Counted from the first letter of the stretch, positions 25,187 to 33,748 are shown. The stretch: DNA of 38,461 nucleotides from Kitasatospora sp. GP82 (GCF_029892105.1 NZ_JARZAJ010000055.1:1-38461); one strand, 5' to 3'. Translations and numbers: made by a program. Notes: generated by a model from the sequence alone, not told the origin.

Positions 25187-25246
25187 TGGACCGGGCTGGC
25201 ACCACGATCGGCATCAATCCTCTTCCCACGGCTGTCGCGCGGAAAG
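25187..25246. repeat. 60-bp direct repeat, right copy
   Basis: Second copy of the repeat at 23962-24021 (58 of 60 identical). It begins 29 bp after the S41 stop codon and ends 35 bp before the broken gene at 25282. Confidence 0.85.
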
Positions 25247-25281
25247 CCTCGAAGCCGGGGACAACGGACGTTGTACGGATC

Positions 25282-25769
25282 ATGGAAGTGCTGGCCGAGC
25301 AGGACGTCACCGTCGTGTTCAAGGCAGACGCCGAGCGGCTGCACGTGGTGGACGCTGGCCCGGATGGGCGAGGACCGGTTCGTGCTCTTCGGCGAGGACG
25401 AGTCGAGCGGCGTCAAGTGGCATGAGCCGCCCATCGACATGCTGGCCGGTGCCCCCCGACTGGCTCCCGCATCAGAAGCTCCGCGACCTGCTCGAAGGAT
25501 ATGAGCTGGGCTGCGTCTACTGGTACGAGAACGGGGCCTGGTCCCGCGCGCCGTACCCCGAGGATCTCGACGACGACGGTCTCGACTGTGGCATGAGCCG
25601 CTTCGCCGACAAGGAGGAGGTCCTGGGGATGCTTGACGACACCACGGCCGCCAGACGCAGCAGCGAGGCCCTCTTGAATCATGCCGAGCGGTACGGGCTG
25701 ACGCCGGAGTTGTTGGAGCCCTCGGTCTCCGATTCCGGGGGCGAGCGCTGGGACCTACCCCGGCCATGA
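25282..25769 (+). pseudogene. Acidic hypothetical gene with two frameshifts
   Basis: ATG 25282 starts EVLAEQDVTVVFKADAERLH. The signal moves to a second frame near 25340 (WTLARMGEDRFVLFGEDESS) and to a third at a run of six C (25452-25457), then reads PDWLPHQKLRDLLEGYELGC and on to TGA 25769. Five C at that run would keep one frame. The rebuilt protein is about 162 acidic residues, probably cytoplasmic. Family not recognised. The second indel lies in a homopolymer, so a sequencing error is possible there. Confidence 0.6.
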
Positions 25770-26180
25770 TGCGCGCTCTCCAGCTCGCGGGGCCGGCGGG
25801 TCGGAGCATCACCGCCCGGGACCACCGCAAACGCGCCGATCCCACCGTGGTGCGGGTCATCGAGTAGACGCGTACGTCGATCCCGACCGGCTCTCCTTCA
25901 TCCCAACCGTCCGCCTCGCACGACGCCAAGTCACCGCGCAGGCGGCCCTTTCCCCCTGATCGCCCGGCCACGGCCATCGCGGCCGGCATCAGCGAGACAG
26001 CCGAACGACTCCTGCCCGTCGGCCGCAGACGCTCCAACCCCCGCGTCGCCAAACGCAAGACGTCCAACTCCGGCGTCAAGCGCAGCGAACACCGACACTG
26101 GCCCCAACCCGCCCGCGAACCCACCGAAGCAGTCACCATCGTGCCGCACCACCGGACAGCCCCGATCAACCCTCCGATCA
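25766..26180 (+). pseudogene. IS4-family transposase relic
   Basis: Fragments on the plus strand match the C-terminal third of Streptomyces IS4 transposases. They are ARDHRKRADPTVVRVIE (ending at TAG 25867), then VDPDRLSFIPTVRLARRQVT and AQAALSP to a stop near 25960, then in a further frame TAIAAGISETAERLLPVGRR with SNPRVAKRKTSN. The catalytic DDE part is absent and stops interrupt the rest. The first ATG (25766) overlaps the stop of the previous pseudogene by chance. Confidence 0.6.
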
Positions 26181-26361
26181 AACCTCCACGAACCCGGGAC
26201 GCTCAAGTCAGCGGTACTGAAGCCGGTCTGACGGTTCGCCACTCAACGGCGCATCACCGGCCGCACCGTATTTCGCGCCGGCGCCGGCGTCCTCGGCACC
26301 TACGACTCGCCCGTGCCCGGCGGCACCGTCACGACCCGTCAGCCAGGGAACCCGAGCGGCC

Positions 26362-26423
<62 letters not shown>

Positions 26424-26518
26424 ACCGTCACGGAGTTCTTGCGGGGCAGGCAGCCGGACGTCCCGTCAGGACGGAACCTGGGTGACGCGGGCGCGAGGCG
26501 GGTTCGTAGGGTGATGCC

Positions 26519-27844
26519 ATGCCCGACGAAACCCCCGACACCTCCAGCAGCCCCTTGGCCGCCGAGTCCCCGCTGATCGGCAGCCTGCGCGCGGCCGTCG
26601 CCGCAGCGCCCCGGGACGTACCCCTGCGGCTGCACCTCGCCGAGCTGCTGCTCGACGCCGGGCACGGTGACGCGGCGGTGGCGGAGGCGGCCGTCGCGCT
26701 CAGCCACGCACCCGGGGACGCGCAGGCGCGGGCCCTGATGGCTCGGGCGATGGGCGGGCCGGCGCCCTCGGCTCCCGTCGAGCAGTCGGCGGTCCCCGTC
26801 GAGCAGCCAACAGCTCCGGTCCAGCAGGGCGGCAGATTCGACTGGGCGGCCGCCGAGCAGGAGGTCGGGGACGTCCTCCCGCCCCGGTTCGCCATGAGGC
26901 CCGACGCGAAGGAGGAACCGCTCGCCCTCGACGGCAGCGGGGACCCCGGGGACGCGAGCGCGTACGACGTGGATGCGCCCGACGACGCGGTGCGCCTCGC
27001 GGACGTCGGCGGGATGCAGGAGGTCAAGGACCGCCTGGAGGCCGCCTTCCTCGCGCCCATGCGCAACCCGGAACTGCGCAGGCTGTACGGCAAGAGCCTG
27101 CGCGGCGGCCTGCTCCTGTACGGGCCGCCCGGCTGCGGCAAGACGTTCATCGCCCGGGCCGTCGCCGGGGAACTCGGCGCGAGTTTCATCTCCGTATCGA
27201 TCAGCGACGTGCTCGACATGTGGATCGGCAACTCCGAGCGCAACATGCACGAGGTGTTCGAGACCGCCCGCCGGAAGGCACCGTGCGTGGTCTTCCTCGA
27301 CGAGCTGGACGCGCTCGGAGCCAAGCGCAGCCGCACCCAGCACAGCGGCATGCGCAACACCGTCAACCAGCTCCTGACCGAGCTGGACGGCGTCAGCGAC
27401 GTCAACGACGGGGTGTTCGTGCTCGCCGCGACCAACGCCCCTTGGGACGTGGACATCGCACTGCGCCGCCCCGGCCGGCTCGACCGCACGCTGCTCGTGC
27501 TGCCGCCCGACAGCCCGGCCCGCGACGCGATCCTCCGCTACCACCTGCGGGAACGCCCCATCGAATCGGTCGACTTGGGCAAGCTCGTCAAGGCCACTGA
27601 CGGCTTCTCCGGCGCCGACCTCGCGCACGTCTGCGAGAGCGCGGCGGAGTCGGCGCTGCTCGACTCCGCCCGCACCGGGACCGTACGCATGATCAACACG
27701 AAGGACCTGCTGGGCGCCGCGAAGGCGATCCGGCCGTCCACCGAGCCGTGGTATGCGGCCGCCCGCAACGTGGCGATGTTCGCCAACGAGGGCGGCACGT
27801 ACGACGAGTTGCTCGCCTACCTGAAGAAGGCACGGGAGCTGTGA
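26519..27844 (+). CDS. AAA+ ATPase with N-terminal TPR-like region
   Basis: 441 residues from ATG 26519 (AGGGTG upstream). Residues 15-80 form a TPR-like helical pair (VPLRLHLAELLLDAGHGDAA), and about 80-155 is a disordered linker. The rest is a p97/FtsH-type AAA domain: Walker A GPPGCGKT (202-209), pore-loop region MWIGNSERN, Walker B VVFLDELDAL (257-266), sensor 1 ATNAPWD (304-310), and arginine fingers R317 and R320 in RRPGRLDR. It should form a hexamer that unfolds or remodels proteins. Its stop overlaps the start of the TPR membrane protein by 4 nt, so the two products are very likely partners. Confidence 0.9.
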   Translation: MPDETPDTSSSPLAAESPLIGSLRAAVAAAPRDVPLRLHLAELLLDAGHGDAAVAEAAVALSHAPGDAQARALMARAMGGPAPSAPVEQSAVPVEQPTAPVQQGGRFDWAAAEQEVGDVLPPRFAMRPDAKEEPLALDGSGDPGDASAYDVDAPDDAVRLADVGGMQEVKDRLEAAFLAPMRNPELRRLYGKSLRGGLLLYGPPGCGKTFIARAVAGELGASFISVSISDVLDMWIGNSERNMHEVFETARRKAPCVVFLDELDALGAKRSRTQHSGMRNTVNQLLTELDGVSDVNDGVFVLAATNAPWDVDIALRRPGRLDRTLLVLPPDSPARDAILRYHLRERPIESVDLGKLVKATDGFSGADLAHVCESAAESALLDSARTGTVRMINTKDLLGAAKAIRPSTEPWYAAARNVAMFANEGGTYDELLAYLKKAREL

Positions 27845-28929
27845 CCGCACCACACCCGCTCGTCGAGCAGGCAGCCGCCCTGATGGAGCTCGACCGCTTC
27901 GACGAGGCCCGCACGTTGCTCGCCCGACGGCTCGCCGAGGACCCGACCGACGTACGCGGCTGGGTACGCCTCGCCCACTGCCACCTGTCGGTCGAGGAGT
28001 ACGAGGAGGTTCTCACCGCCACCGGCGAAGCGCTGGCCCTCGCGCCGGAGGACTTCGACGCCCACTACGTACGCGCGTACGCGCTGCGGCGGCTCGTCCG
28101 GCCGGACGAGGCGCTGGCCGAGGCCCACGAGACGATCCGGATCGACCCGCAGAGATGGCAGGGTTTCGCGGCCCTCTCGGAGGCCCTGGGCGCGTGGCAG
28201 CCGCGCTGGCCCGAAGCGTTCGACGCGGCGACGACCGCCGTGCGGCTCGGCCCGGACTCGGTCGGTGCACACAGCGCGCTGTGGAAGGCCGCGCTGATGA
28301 ACGGCCGCTCGGACGTGGTGCGGCAGGCAGTGCTCGAGATCCTGCGCATCGACCCGCAGAACGCCTGGGCGCTCGGCGAGCGGGCCGCCCACGTCGCGGC
28401 GGACGCCGCCGGGCCACCGCTGACCGGCGCGGGCGCCAGGCTGCCGGCTGCTGCCGACGCGTACGCCACCGCGCTCGCCGCCGACCCCCAGGCCCCCGGG
28501 CTGCGCAAGGGCCTGGACGGGGCGGTGTTCCGGATGCTGCGCGGCACCCGCTGGCTCGCGCTGCTCTGTGTGGTGATCGCAGCCCTCGCCGGACGGGTCT
28601 TCCCGACCGGCGACGACCCGACGGCCCTGCCGGGGCCGCTCGGCACCCGGCTCTACGCGCTCGTCCTGATGGCCGCCGTCTGGGGCTTCGGCGCCTGGCG
28701 CCGCTACCGGGGGATGCGTACCGGAGTACGGATGAGCCTGCGGTTGCTGGTCCGGCGGGTCGGCTGGGCGCGACTGATCGTCGGGCAGTCGGCGTGGTGC
28801 ACGCTCACCGCCGTGGTCATCGTGACCGTGCCGTGGTCCGAACGGCTCGTCCCGCAGGTGCTGTTCTGGGTAGCGCTGGTGCCGACCCTGCTCACCGTGT
28901 GGTTCGAGCGCTCGGCGAACCGCTCCTGA
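27841..28929 (+). CDS. TPR protein with C-terminal membrane domain
   Basis: 362 residues from GTG 27841, overlapping the AAA+ stop (GTGA). Residues 5-220 hold about five TPR-like repeats (PLVEQAAALMELDRFDEART, then WVRLAHCHLSVEEYEEVL and others). The C-terminal part has four transmembrane helices (about 237-252, 271-285, 312-330 and 338-355) with basic loops such as WRRYRGMRTGVRM. The TPR domain would face the cytoplasm and could recruit substrates or the neighbouring AAA+ ATPase to the membrane. The pairing is seen in the sequence; the working model is inference. No third gene follows on the same strand. Confidence 0.85.
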   Translation: MTAPHPLVEQAAALMELDRFDEARTLLARRLAEDPTDVRGWVRLAHCHLSVEEYEEVLTATGEALALAPEDFDAHYVRAYALRRLVRPDEALAEAHETIRIDPQRWQGFAALSEALGAWQPRWPEAFDAATTAVRLGPDSVGAHSALWKAALMNGRSDVVRQAVLEILRIDPQNAWALGERAAHVAADAAGPPLTGAGARLPAAADAYATALAADPQAPGLRKGLDGAVFRMLRGTRWLALLCVVIAALAGRVFPTGDDPTALPGPLGTRLYALVLMAAVWGFGAWRRYRGMRTGVRMSLRLLVRRVGWARLIVGQSAWCTLTAVVIVTVPWSERLVPQVLFWVALVPTLLTVWFERSANRS

Positions 28930-29076
28930 GCGCGCAGCAGCGCGCCGAGGCGCCCTTCGAGGTCGGGCAGGGTACGAGCAGGCCGCCGCCACCCTGGGCG
29001 GCCTGCCGGGCATGAAAGGTCCACTGACCTCGCGTGCCTGCCGCCGTTCCGCGCCTGGGTGATCTGGAGATCGCGT

Positions 29077-29229
29077 TCACCACCAGGTTCTGCCTGGGCT
29101 CCGACACCAAGGGCGAACGAGCGCCGAGCGGGCACCCGCCTCGGCATCGATGGTGTCTGTCCTGCCGCGACGCCAGCGGCTGGCGTTGTCGGGATGGTTG
29201 ACCTCGATCACCGTCCCACCGCGGGTGCG
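29077..29229 (-). pseudogene. IS110-family transposase relic
   Basis: The minus strand reads VIEVNHPDNASRWRRGRTDT followed by IDAEAGARSAL. This is the conserved VIEVNRP...RRGKxDxxDAEAAAR block of the IS110 DEDD domain, with the acidic residue of DAEA. The frame ends at TGA 29077 after an unrelated tail, and nothing else of the transposase is present. Confidence 0.65.
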
Positions 29230-29235
29230 CTCGCC

Positions 29236-29771
29236 TCACCGCCCGCCACCCCCACCGAACAGCTCTGCGCCGGCGAGGGTGTTGTCCAGCACCGTGGCCG
29301 GCAGCCCGTCCCAGGTGATCCGGCGCGGTGCCTCGGCCAGCACAAGGACGCCTCCGCCGGGCAGCAGGGCCAGGTCGTGGTGGGCGGCAATGTCGGCCTG
29401 CCACAGCAGGGTGGAGTCGGGGCGAGCTTGAGCAGCGCGCGCAGCGGCACCATCGGGCGGGGAAGGGTTCGGTGTGCCCCTTGCACTTCGGCCGAGTGCA
29501 ACGGACGTTGAAGGGCTTGGAGGTCACTCCGGGATGCGGGTCCACCGACTCCAGCCTGGAGGCCCGTAGTTCGAGGATGGCGGCGGCAGGGGCGGCAGCG
29601 GTCGCCCGCCCTGCGCTTCCAGCGCCGGTGGGCCTCCACGACCCACTCCTTCTCCCGTTTCGGCACCATGCCACAGTCGATGCAGGCCAGGGTCTGCATG
29701 TGCTCGCGGTGGAGGCGGTCAGCCTCCGCTCCGCGGGCGGCCTGGCGCTGGTCGTAGTGCGCCCGGTCCAT
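29236..29771 (-). pseudogene. Cys-rich zinc-binding hypothetical gene, two frameshifts
   Basis: Possible start ATG 29771 (DRAHYDQRQAARGAEADRLH). The reading includes CIDCGMVPKREKEWVVEAHR and RCRPC. Near 29590 it moves to a second frame (AILELRASRLESVDPHPGVT, then VRCTRPKCKGHTEPFP with another Cys pair). Near 29455 it moves to a third (STLLWQADIAAHHDLALLPG, then ITWDGLPATVLDNTLAGAEL), ending at TGA 29236. Joined, it is a roughly 177-residue protein with four or more CxxC/CxC ligands. Role unknown. The IS110 relic abuts its 3' end. Confidence 0.55.
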
Positions 29772-29973
29772 CGGGTTGTCGAGAGCATCGGTCAGCGAGT
29801 GGCGGCCAGTACGGTTTGGCGGCGGTGCCGCCGACGCGGTCGGTGCCAAGAGCCGCAGCTGCCCGGGCGGTGCCGCCCACCTCTCCGCGCGCCGGGGGCG
29901 GGGCGCGTTGCCGGCGATGCCGGTGCGAGGGCCGGGCGCGGGCGCGTTTGCGCAGGCCAGTAAGGTCCAGGAT

Positions 29974-30432
29974 GTGGAAAATCTGATCTTCACCATGTCC
30001 CGGCGGCAGCTCACCGGGTTCCTGGTCCGATACGGCGTGATCTTCGCCGTCATGGTCTCGATGCCGTTCATCGCCTCGCTGCACAAGCCGCTCACCGGGC
30101 TTGGGATGGCGGTGGGGATCCTCGCGCTCTCCACGGCCGCCGCCGCCGGCGGCCGGACCGTGGTGAGCCCCTCGGGGATCGAGGTCCGGCAGTTCTACGT
30201 CCGCCGCCGGCACTTCGCCTGGGAGCAGATCGCCGGGCTGCAGCCGCTGGAGAACCGGGGCAGCACGTTCATCCGGCTGCACCTGGTCGACGGCCGCCAC
30301 CTCGCGCTGCCCTGTCCCTCGACCACCGCGCTCGCACCGCACCCCGGGTACCCCGCCGAGCGGGATCAGCTGCTCGCGTACTGGCACCGGCACGCGGTCC
30401 ACCCCAACGCCTCGATAGGTCTAGACCAATAG
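29974..30432 (+). CDS. PH-like domain membrane protein
   Basis: 152 residues from GTG 29974, or ATG 29995. Two hydrophobic helices (FLVRYGVIFAVMVSMPFIA and LGMAVGILALSTAAAAGG) form the hairpin that precedes a bacterial PH-like beta domain: VVSPSGIEVRQFYVRRRHFA, WEQIAGLQPLE, and IRLHLVDGRHLALPCPS. Such proteins are widespread in actinobacteria and are tail-facing membrane proteins of unclear function. The C-terminus includes WHRHAVHPNA. The TAG stop is followed in frame by more coding-like sequence (30433-30735). The gene appears intact and solitary. Confidence 0.75.
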   Translation: MENLIFTMSRRQLTGFLVRYGVIFAVMVSMPFIASLHKPLTGLGMAVGILALSTAAAAGGRTVVSPSGIEVRQFYVRRRHFAWEQIAGLQPLENRGSTFIRLHLVDGRHLALPCPSTTALAPHPGYPAERDQLLAYWHRHAVHPNASIGLDQ

Positions 30433-30735
30433 AAGGCTCCGACTGGCTACCGCAGACGGATCGCCACGCTGCACGCGACCGCGTACGCAGCCACCTACGT
30501 GCTGCCGACACGGAGCTGCGACACCGCGGCCGCCACGGAGATCGGCGCATGGCTGGCGCCTGACCCGACCGGCCGTTCCGCCTGGGCCCCGGGAACCTGG
30601 TCGACACCGTGGGGTCGCGCAGAAGTGCCAGCACCGACCGACCCGGACGACGAGCCCGGTGGCAAGCGGAAAGGCCGGCACCACCGTGCGGTGGGCCGGC
30701 CTTTCGCGCGGCTGCCGGATAGTCAGCTCCGCTGA
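30433..30735 (+). pseudogene. Coding-like remnant after PH gene
   Basis: In the same frame as the PH gene, immediately after its TAG, the sequence reads YRRRIATLHATAYAATYVLP and WAPGTWSTPWGRAEVPAPTD to TGA 30735, without a start codon. Codon bias is moderate. The last part coincides with a long hairpin (30670-30704), so the true end may be earlier. It could be the 3' piece of another gene joined here. Confidence 0.3.
30670..30704. terminator. Long perfect hairpin terminator
   Basis: AAAGGCCGGC (30670-30679) pairs perfectly with GCCGGCCTTT (30695-30704). The interior adds CCACC (30681-30685) with GGTGG (30690-30694). The A-stem-T form suits a bidirectional terminator between plus-strand genes and the minus-strand fragment at 30723. 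Confidence 0.8.
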
Positions 30736-30840
30736 GCCTGAGTGGCGCTGGGATCCAGCTCAACGGTCAGCTTCAGCTGGGGCGCCAGGTCTGCGGGGGC
30801 CTCGAAGAGGCTGCAGATCATCTCAGCCGCACCGTTGAGT
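30723..30840 (-). pseudogene. 3' fragment of gene cut by IS5 relic
   Basis: The minus-strand frame ending at TGA 30723 reads LNGAAEMICSLFEAPADLAP, then QLKLTVELDPSATQ, with high third-position GC. It looks like the tail of a regulatory or accessory protein. Upstream it is interrupted at about 30840 by lower-GC IS5-related sequence, where codon bias ends. Family not recognised. Confidence 0.45.
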
Positions 30841-31234
30841 GGGCGTTTAGAGATTTCTATTCCTGTAAGCGGCTTTCGCCCCTGCCCGCCTTCGTGGAGA
30901 TATGCACGACAAGAGAACAGTGTCCTTCCCTTGGCCGTGGACTTGACCGTCCGTCTCATCTGCTTCTGGGCTCTGAAGTCCGTCTGGTTTGAAGAAGTCG
31001 TAGAACCGCCCAAGTGGCAGCGGAAGCGGATCCTCCGCCACGTAGGATCATGTTGCGCCGCCGTCTCGCTCGCGACTACGAGACCCTGTCGGCGAGCTCC
31101 GAAGCCATGACCCACATCGCCTCGATCGACGACCTCACCAAGCGCATAACGGACGGGACCACACCAACCTGGCGAGGAACCTGCTAGGACATAAAGGGCA
31201 ATCCGCTCACATCAAACGCCCTCTGAAACCACTC
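30837..31234 (+). mobile_element. Degenerate IS5-family element
   Basis: GGGCGTTT (30841-30848) and AAACGCCC (31214-31221) are inverted. GAGTGG (30837-30842) is matched by CCACTC at 31229-31234, giving recognisable but unequal IS ends. Base composition inside is lower in GC than the surroundings. The only clear transposase part is the C-terminal segment at 31050-31187. The element is internally deleted and interrupts the gene at 30723. Confidence 0.55.
31050..31187 (+). pseudogene. IS5-family transposase C-terminal relic
   Basis: 45 codons from ATG 31050 to TAG 31187 read LRRRLARDYETLSASSEAMT then HIASIDDLTKR. This is the conserved RRLAKDYE...SEAMIHIAMIDLM end of IS5 (IS1647-like) transposases, including the catalytic Glu region. 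The DD part is missing, so it is inactive. Confidence 0.65.
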
Positions 31235-31243
31235 ATGCCCGGC

Positions 31244-32203
31244 TTACTTGGATTCGACCCGTCCGAGCGGGTTGGGTCCGGCCGCCAGTGCGTCACGCGC
31301 TGCCTGCCAGGCGGAATCCCCAGGGTAGAGCTCGGTGCGGAGGTAGGCCCAGGTGAGCCGCTGGACCACAGCGACCCGCTCGGGGTTCTCGTCCGTGGTC
31401 TCGGCGACGTCGTATCCGGAGACCCCGCCGAGCCCGTGCTCTGCGTCGAACAGGGTGAGCAGGGACTTGGGGCCCGGGGAGAGGACGTACGGATCGGTGT
31501 GCCAGTCCGCGCCCCGAACCGTGAGGTGGGCAGAGGTGTCCTTGTCACCGGCGACCACGAGCGCGGGCGTCGTCATCTCGGAGAAGTCCGTGGTCAAGAA
31601 GAAGGAAAGATTCTCGGCTGCGGACTCGGTGAGGGCATCGCCGCCTCTGCCGGGCGCGGCGAGCAGCACACCCGCCTTGATCCGGGGCTCGGCCAGGTTC
31701 ACTTCCGTTCCGTCATGGGGATCGGTGAGCCGGGCGCCCAGCAGCAGGCTCGCAGTGTGCCCGCCCATCGAGTGCCCGGCTACGGCGACCTTGCTTCGGT
31801 CCAGGCGCCCGAGGAGCTGCGGGACGGCGGCCTCTATCGCGTCGAGCCGGTCGAGGATGCGCTTCATGTCCTCGGCCCGTGATCGCCAGTACAGAGGCGC
31901 CCCGGGGGTGTCGGGGTCCAGGCTCAGCGTCGTCGAGCTCAGATGGGTGGGCTGGATCACGACGAAGCCGTGTGCCGCCCAGAAGTTGGCGAGGGGGGCG
32001 TAGCCGTTCAGCGAGGAGAGGTTGTTCGAGTAGCCCTGACCGTGCGAGAGGAGGATGACCGGCAGATCGCTCCCGGTCACGGGCGCGGAGACTCGCACCT
32101 CCAGGTCCACGGCTCGGCCGGGAGCCGACAGCACTACCGGGCTGACCGAGAGGACGGGAGTGGGCGAGCCGAAGGTGTCGGCTGGGTGAGTCGACTCACT
32201 CAT
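31244..32203 (-). CDS. Alpha/beta hydrolase, PAF-acetylhydrolase/chlorophyllase-like
   Basis: 319 residues from ATG 32203, with AAGGGA upstream. An alpha/beta-hydrolase fold is clear: oxyanion region LLSHGQGYSN (51-60), nucleophile elbow GHSMGG (143-148, S145), an acid in VVAGDKDTS, and His in FDAEHGLGG. No signal peptide, so it is cytoplasmic. Family members act on esters such as platelet-activating factor, chlorophyll or polyester monomers; the substrate here cannot be read. It is divergent from a TetR regulator with paired operators in the intergenic region, so it is most likely the repressed target. Intact. Confidence 0.85.
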   Translation of the reverse strand: MSESTHPADTFGSPTPVLSVSPVVLSAPGRAVDLEVRVSAPVTGSDLPVILLSHGQGYSNNLSSLNGYAPLANFWAAHGFVVIQPTHLSSTTLSLDPDTPGAPLYWRSRAEDMKRILDRLDAIEAAVPQLLGRLDRSKVAVAGHSMGGHTASLLLGARLTDPHDGTEVNLAEPRIKAGVLLAAPGRGGDALTESAAENLSFFLTTDFSEMTTPALVVAGDKDTSAHLTVRGADWHTDPYVLSPGPKSLLTLFDAEHGLGGVSGYDVAETTDENPERVAVVQRLTWAYLRTELYPGDSAWQAARDALAAGPNPLGRVESK

Positions 32204-32295
32204 GATGCGTATTTCCCTTCGATGGCCTCTGCCGCCGGTCTCATTCGGCCGGCGGCGGGCGAGGCGGTCGGGAGCGTCCGGCTTCGGTTACGATT

Positions 32296-32342
32296 AAAGC
32301 GGAGCACTGTTCCGATTAACATACGGAGCAGTGTTCCGCTTT
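32296..32342. promoter_or_regulatory. Paired TetR operators
   Basis: Two near-palindromes, CGGAGCACTGTTCCG (32300-32314) and CGGAGCAGTGTTCCG (32324-32338), are spaced 24 bp start to start. With flanking AAAG and CTTT (32296-32342) the pair forms one large imperfect inverted repeat. They lie between the divergent hydrolase and TetR genes and overlap the probable promoter of the regulator. Confidence 0.8.
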
Positions 32343-32369
32343 GTCAACGACCGTCGGAAGGAGAGCGTG

Positions 32370-32966
32370 GTGCCCACTACAAGCCCCTCCGGGGAGGTGC
32401 CGGCCCGAAGCAAGCGGGCCGACGCGCTGCGCAACCAGCAGACGCTGCTTGCCGCCGCCGCCGCGGTGTTCGTCACCTCCGGCATCGACGCACCGATCCG
32501 TGAGATCGCGGCCAGGGCGGGCGTCGGGATGGGGACGATCTACCGCCACTTCCCGACTCGGGCGGATCTCGTCGTCGCGGTCTACCGCCACCAGGTCGAG
32601 GCATGCGCCGAGGCCGGCCCGAGCCTGCTGGCCAGTGCCGACTCTCCGCTCGCAGCACTCCGTCAGTGGGTCGACCTCTTCGTAGATTTCCTGGTCACGA
32701 AGCACGGACTCGCCAACGCGCTGCAATCGGACAGCAGCGGCTTCGAGGCCCTGCACACCTACTTCCTCGACCGCTTGGTGCCCGCCTGCGCGCAGTTGCT
32801 CGACGCCGCAGTCAGCGCCGGCGAAATCAGCCCCGGCACACACGCCTACGAACTGATGCGCGGCATCGGCAACCTCTGCATCGGACGTGACAGCGACCCG
32901 CGCTACGACCCCCGCCGACTGGTCGAACTTCTCCTCCAGGGACTGCGGCGACCGCAGTCGTCCTGA
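32370..32966 (+). CDS. TetR/AcrR-family repressor
   Basis: 198 residues from GTG 32370; GTG 32367 is also possible. GGAAGGAG is 6 nt upstream. The HTH reads PIREIAARAGVGMGTIYRHF (TetR signature, GxxxxTIYxxF). The C-terminal ligand domain is all helical and of usual length, ending in LVELLLQGLRRPQ. It would bind the paired operators and repress itself and the divergent hydrolase gene until an ester or a product binds; that regulation is inferred from gene order and operator position. The stop is followed at once by the sigma-factor fragment. Confidence 0.9.
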   Translation: MPTTSPSGEVPARSKRADALRNQQTLLAAAAAVFVTSGIDAPIREIAARAGVGMGTIYRHFPTRADLVVAVYRHQVEACAEAGPSLLASADSPLAALRQWVDLFVDFLVTKHGLANALQSDSSGFEALHTYFLDRLVPACAQLLDAAVSAGEISPGTHAYELMRGIGNLCIGRDSDPRYDPRRLVELLLQGLRRPQSS

Positions 32967-33013
32967 CGTCGACGACACTCGATGGCCCCGCCGAGCCCGA
33001 GCCCGGCCTGACC

Positions 33014-33298
33014 GTGCGCGAGGCGGTGCGGGTGGCTCGGCGCAGCGCGGTTGAGCGGACGGTCGATCCCGAGGATTTCGTCGGCCTGCCCGGTCTCGTC
33101 GGCGACGGGGAGCCATCGGCACAGGTACGGGACGTGCTTGCGCGGGTGCCGGTGCATCATCGCGCCGTGCTGGTCCTGCGCGAGCTCGAGGAGCTTGATG
33201 AACGAAGTGCGGCCGAGATCCTGGGCACCGCGCCGGGAACGGTCAAGTCCCGGCTGCACCGCGCCCGTTCGGCCTTCCGGAAGGCGTGGCAGCAATGA
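33014..33298 (+). pseudogene. ECF sigma factor fragment, region 4 only
   Basis: The C-terminal part carries sigma region 4: VPVHHRAVLVLRELEELDER, SAAEILGTAPGTVKSRLHRA and RSAFRKAW. Region 2, needed to bind core RNA polymerase and the -10 element, is missing. The coding bias extends slightly upstream of GTG 33014 into the TetR 3' end, which suggests the 5' part was cut away when the TetR/hydrolase unit was joined. The stop overlaps the next ATG by 4 nt (ATGA), so it was the upstream partner of the SRPBCC protein. Confidence 0.7.
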
Positions 33299-33744
33299 GT
33301 ATTGACGCCGTGACCCGGCTGCGACTCCTGGCCGCTGGCCTGCACACCACGATGTACGCGGAGGAGCGCCTGGAGCCGTCGTACGACAAGGTGTGGGCGG
33401 TCGCCTCGGATCTGGCAGGCGAACTGCCGTACCTGGTACCCCTGTTGCGCGAGTTCCGCATTCCTCCCGGCAACGCCGATCGCAAAGGCGCTCTGGCGAT
33501 GGGCCCGTTGGGCTGCCGCAGCGCCTTCGAGGTGCGACTGGCTCCCGGGTGGTGCCTGATGCGGTCGCGGCTCGTGGTGGGGGGTATGGCGGCCGTGCCG
33601 GAGGGTGACGGCACGCGCTTCGCCATGCTCGGCGCGGCGCGTCCCGCCGCCCTGCGGCCGGTTCAGTGGGCGTACGCTCGCCGCGCCCGCCACGGGCGGA
33701 CCTTCGTCCGGAAGGTCGCGGAGCGGGCAGCCTTGCGCTCGTAG
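33295..33744 (+). CDS. SRPBCC (START-like) family protein
   Basis: 149 residues from ATG 33295, which overlaps the sigma fragment stop. The sequence has the SRPBCC layout: an N-terminal strand (EERLEPSYDKVWAVASDLAG), a middle beta region (CRSAFEVRLAPGWCLMRSRL), GDGTRFAMLGAARP, and a long C-terminal helix with many Arg. Such folds bind hydrophobic ligands or act as cyclases. No catalytic residues can be assigned. It was probably co-expressed with the sigma gene. Confidence 0.6.
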   Translation: MSIDAVTRLRLLAAGLHTTMYAEERLEPSYDKVWAVASDLAGELPYLVPLLREFRIPPGNADRKGALAMGPLGCRSAFEVRLAPGWCLMRSRLVVGGMAAVPEGDGTRFAMLGAARPAALRPVQWAYARRARHGRTFVRKVAERAALRS

Positions 33745-33748
33745 CCTC

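Noticed and set aside
25931..26242. Minus-strand 103-codon frame
   Set aside because: It is antisense to the IS4 transposase relic, which explains the coding bias.
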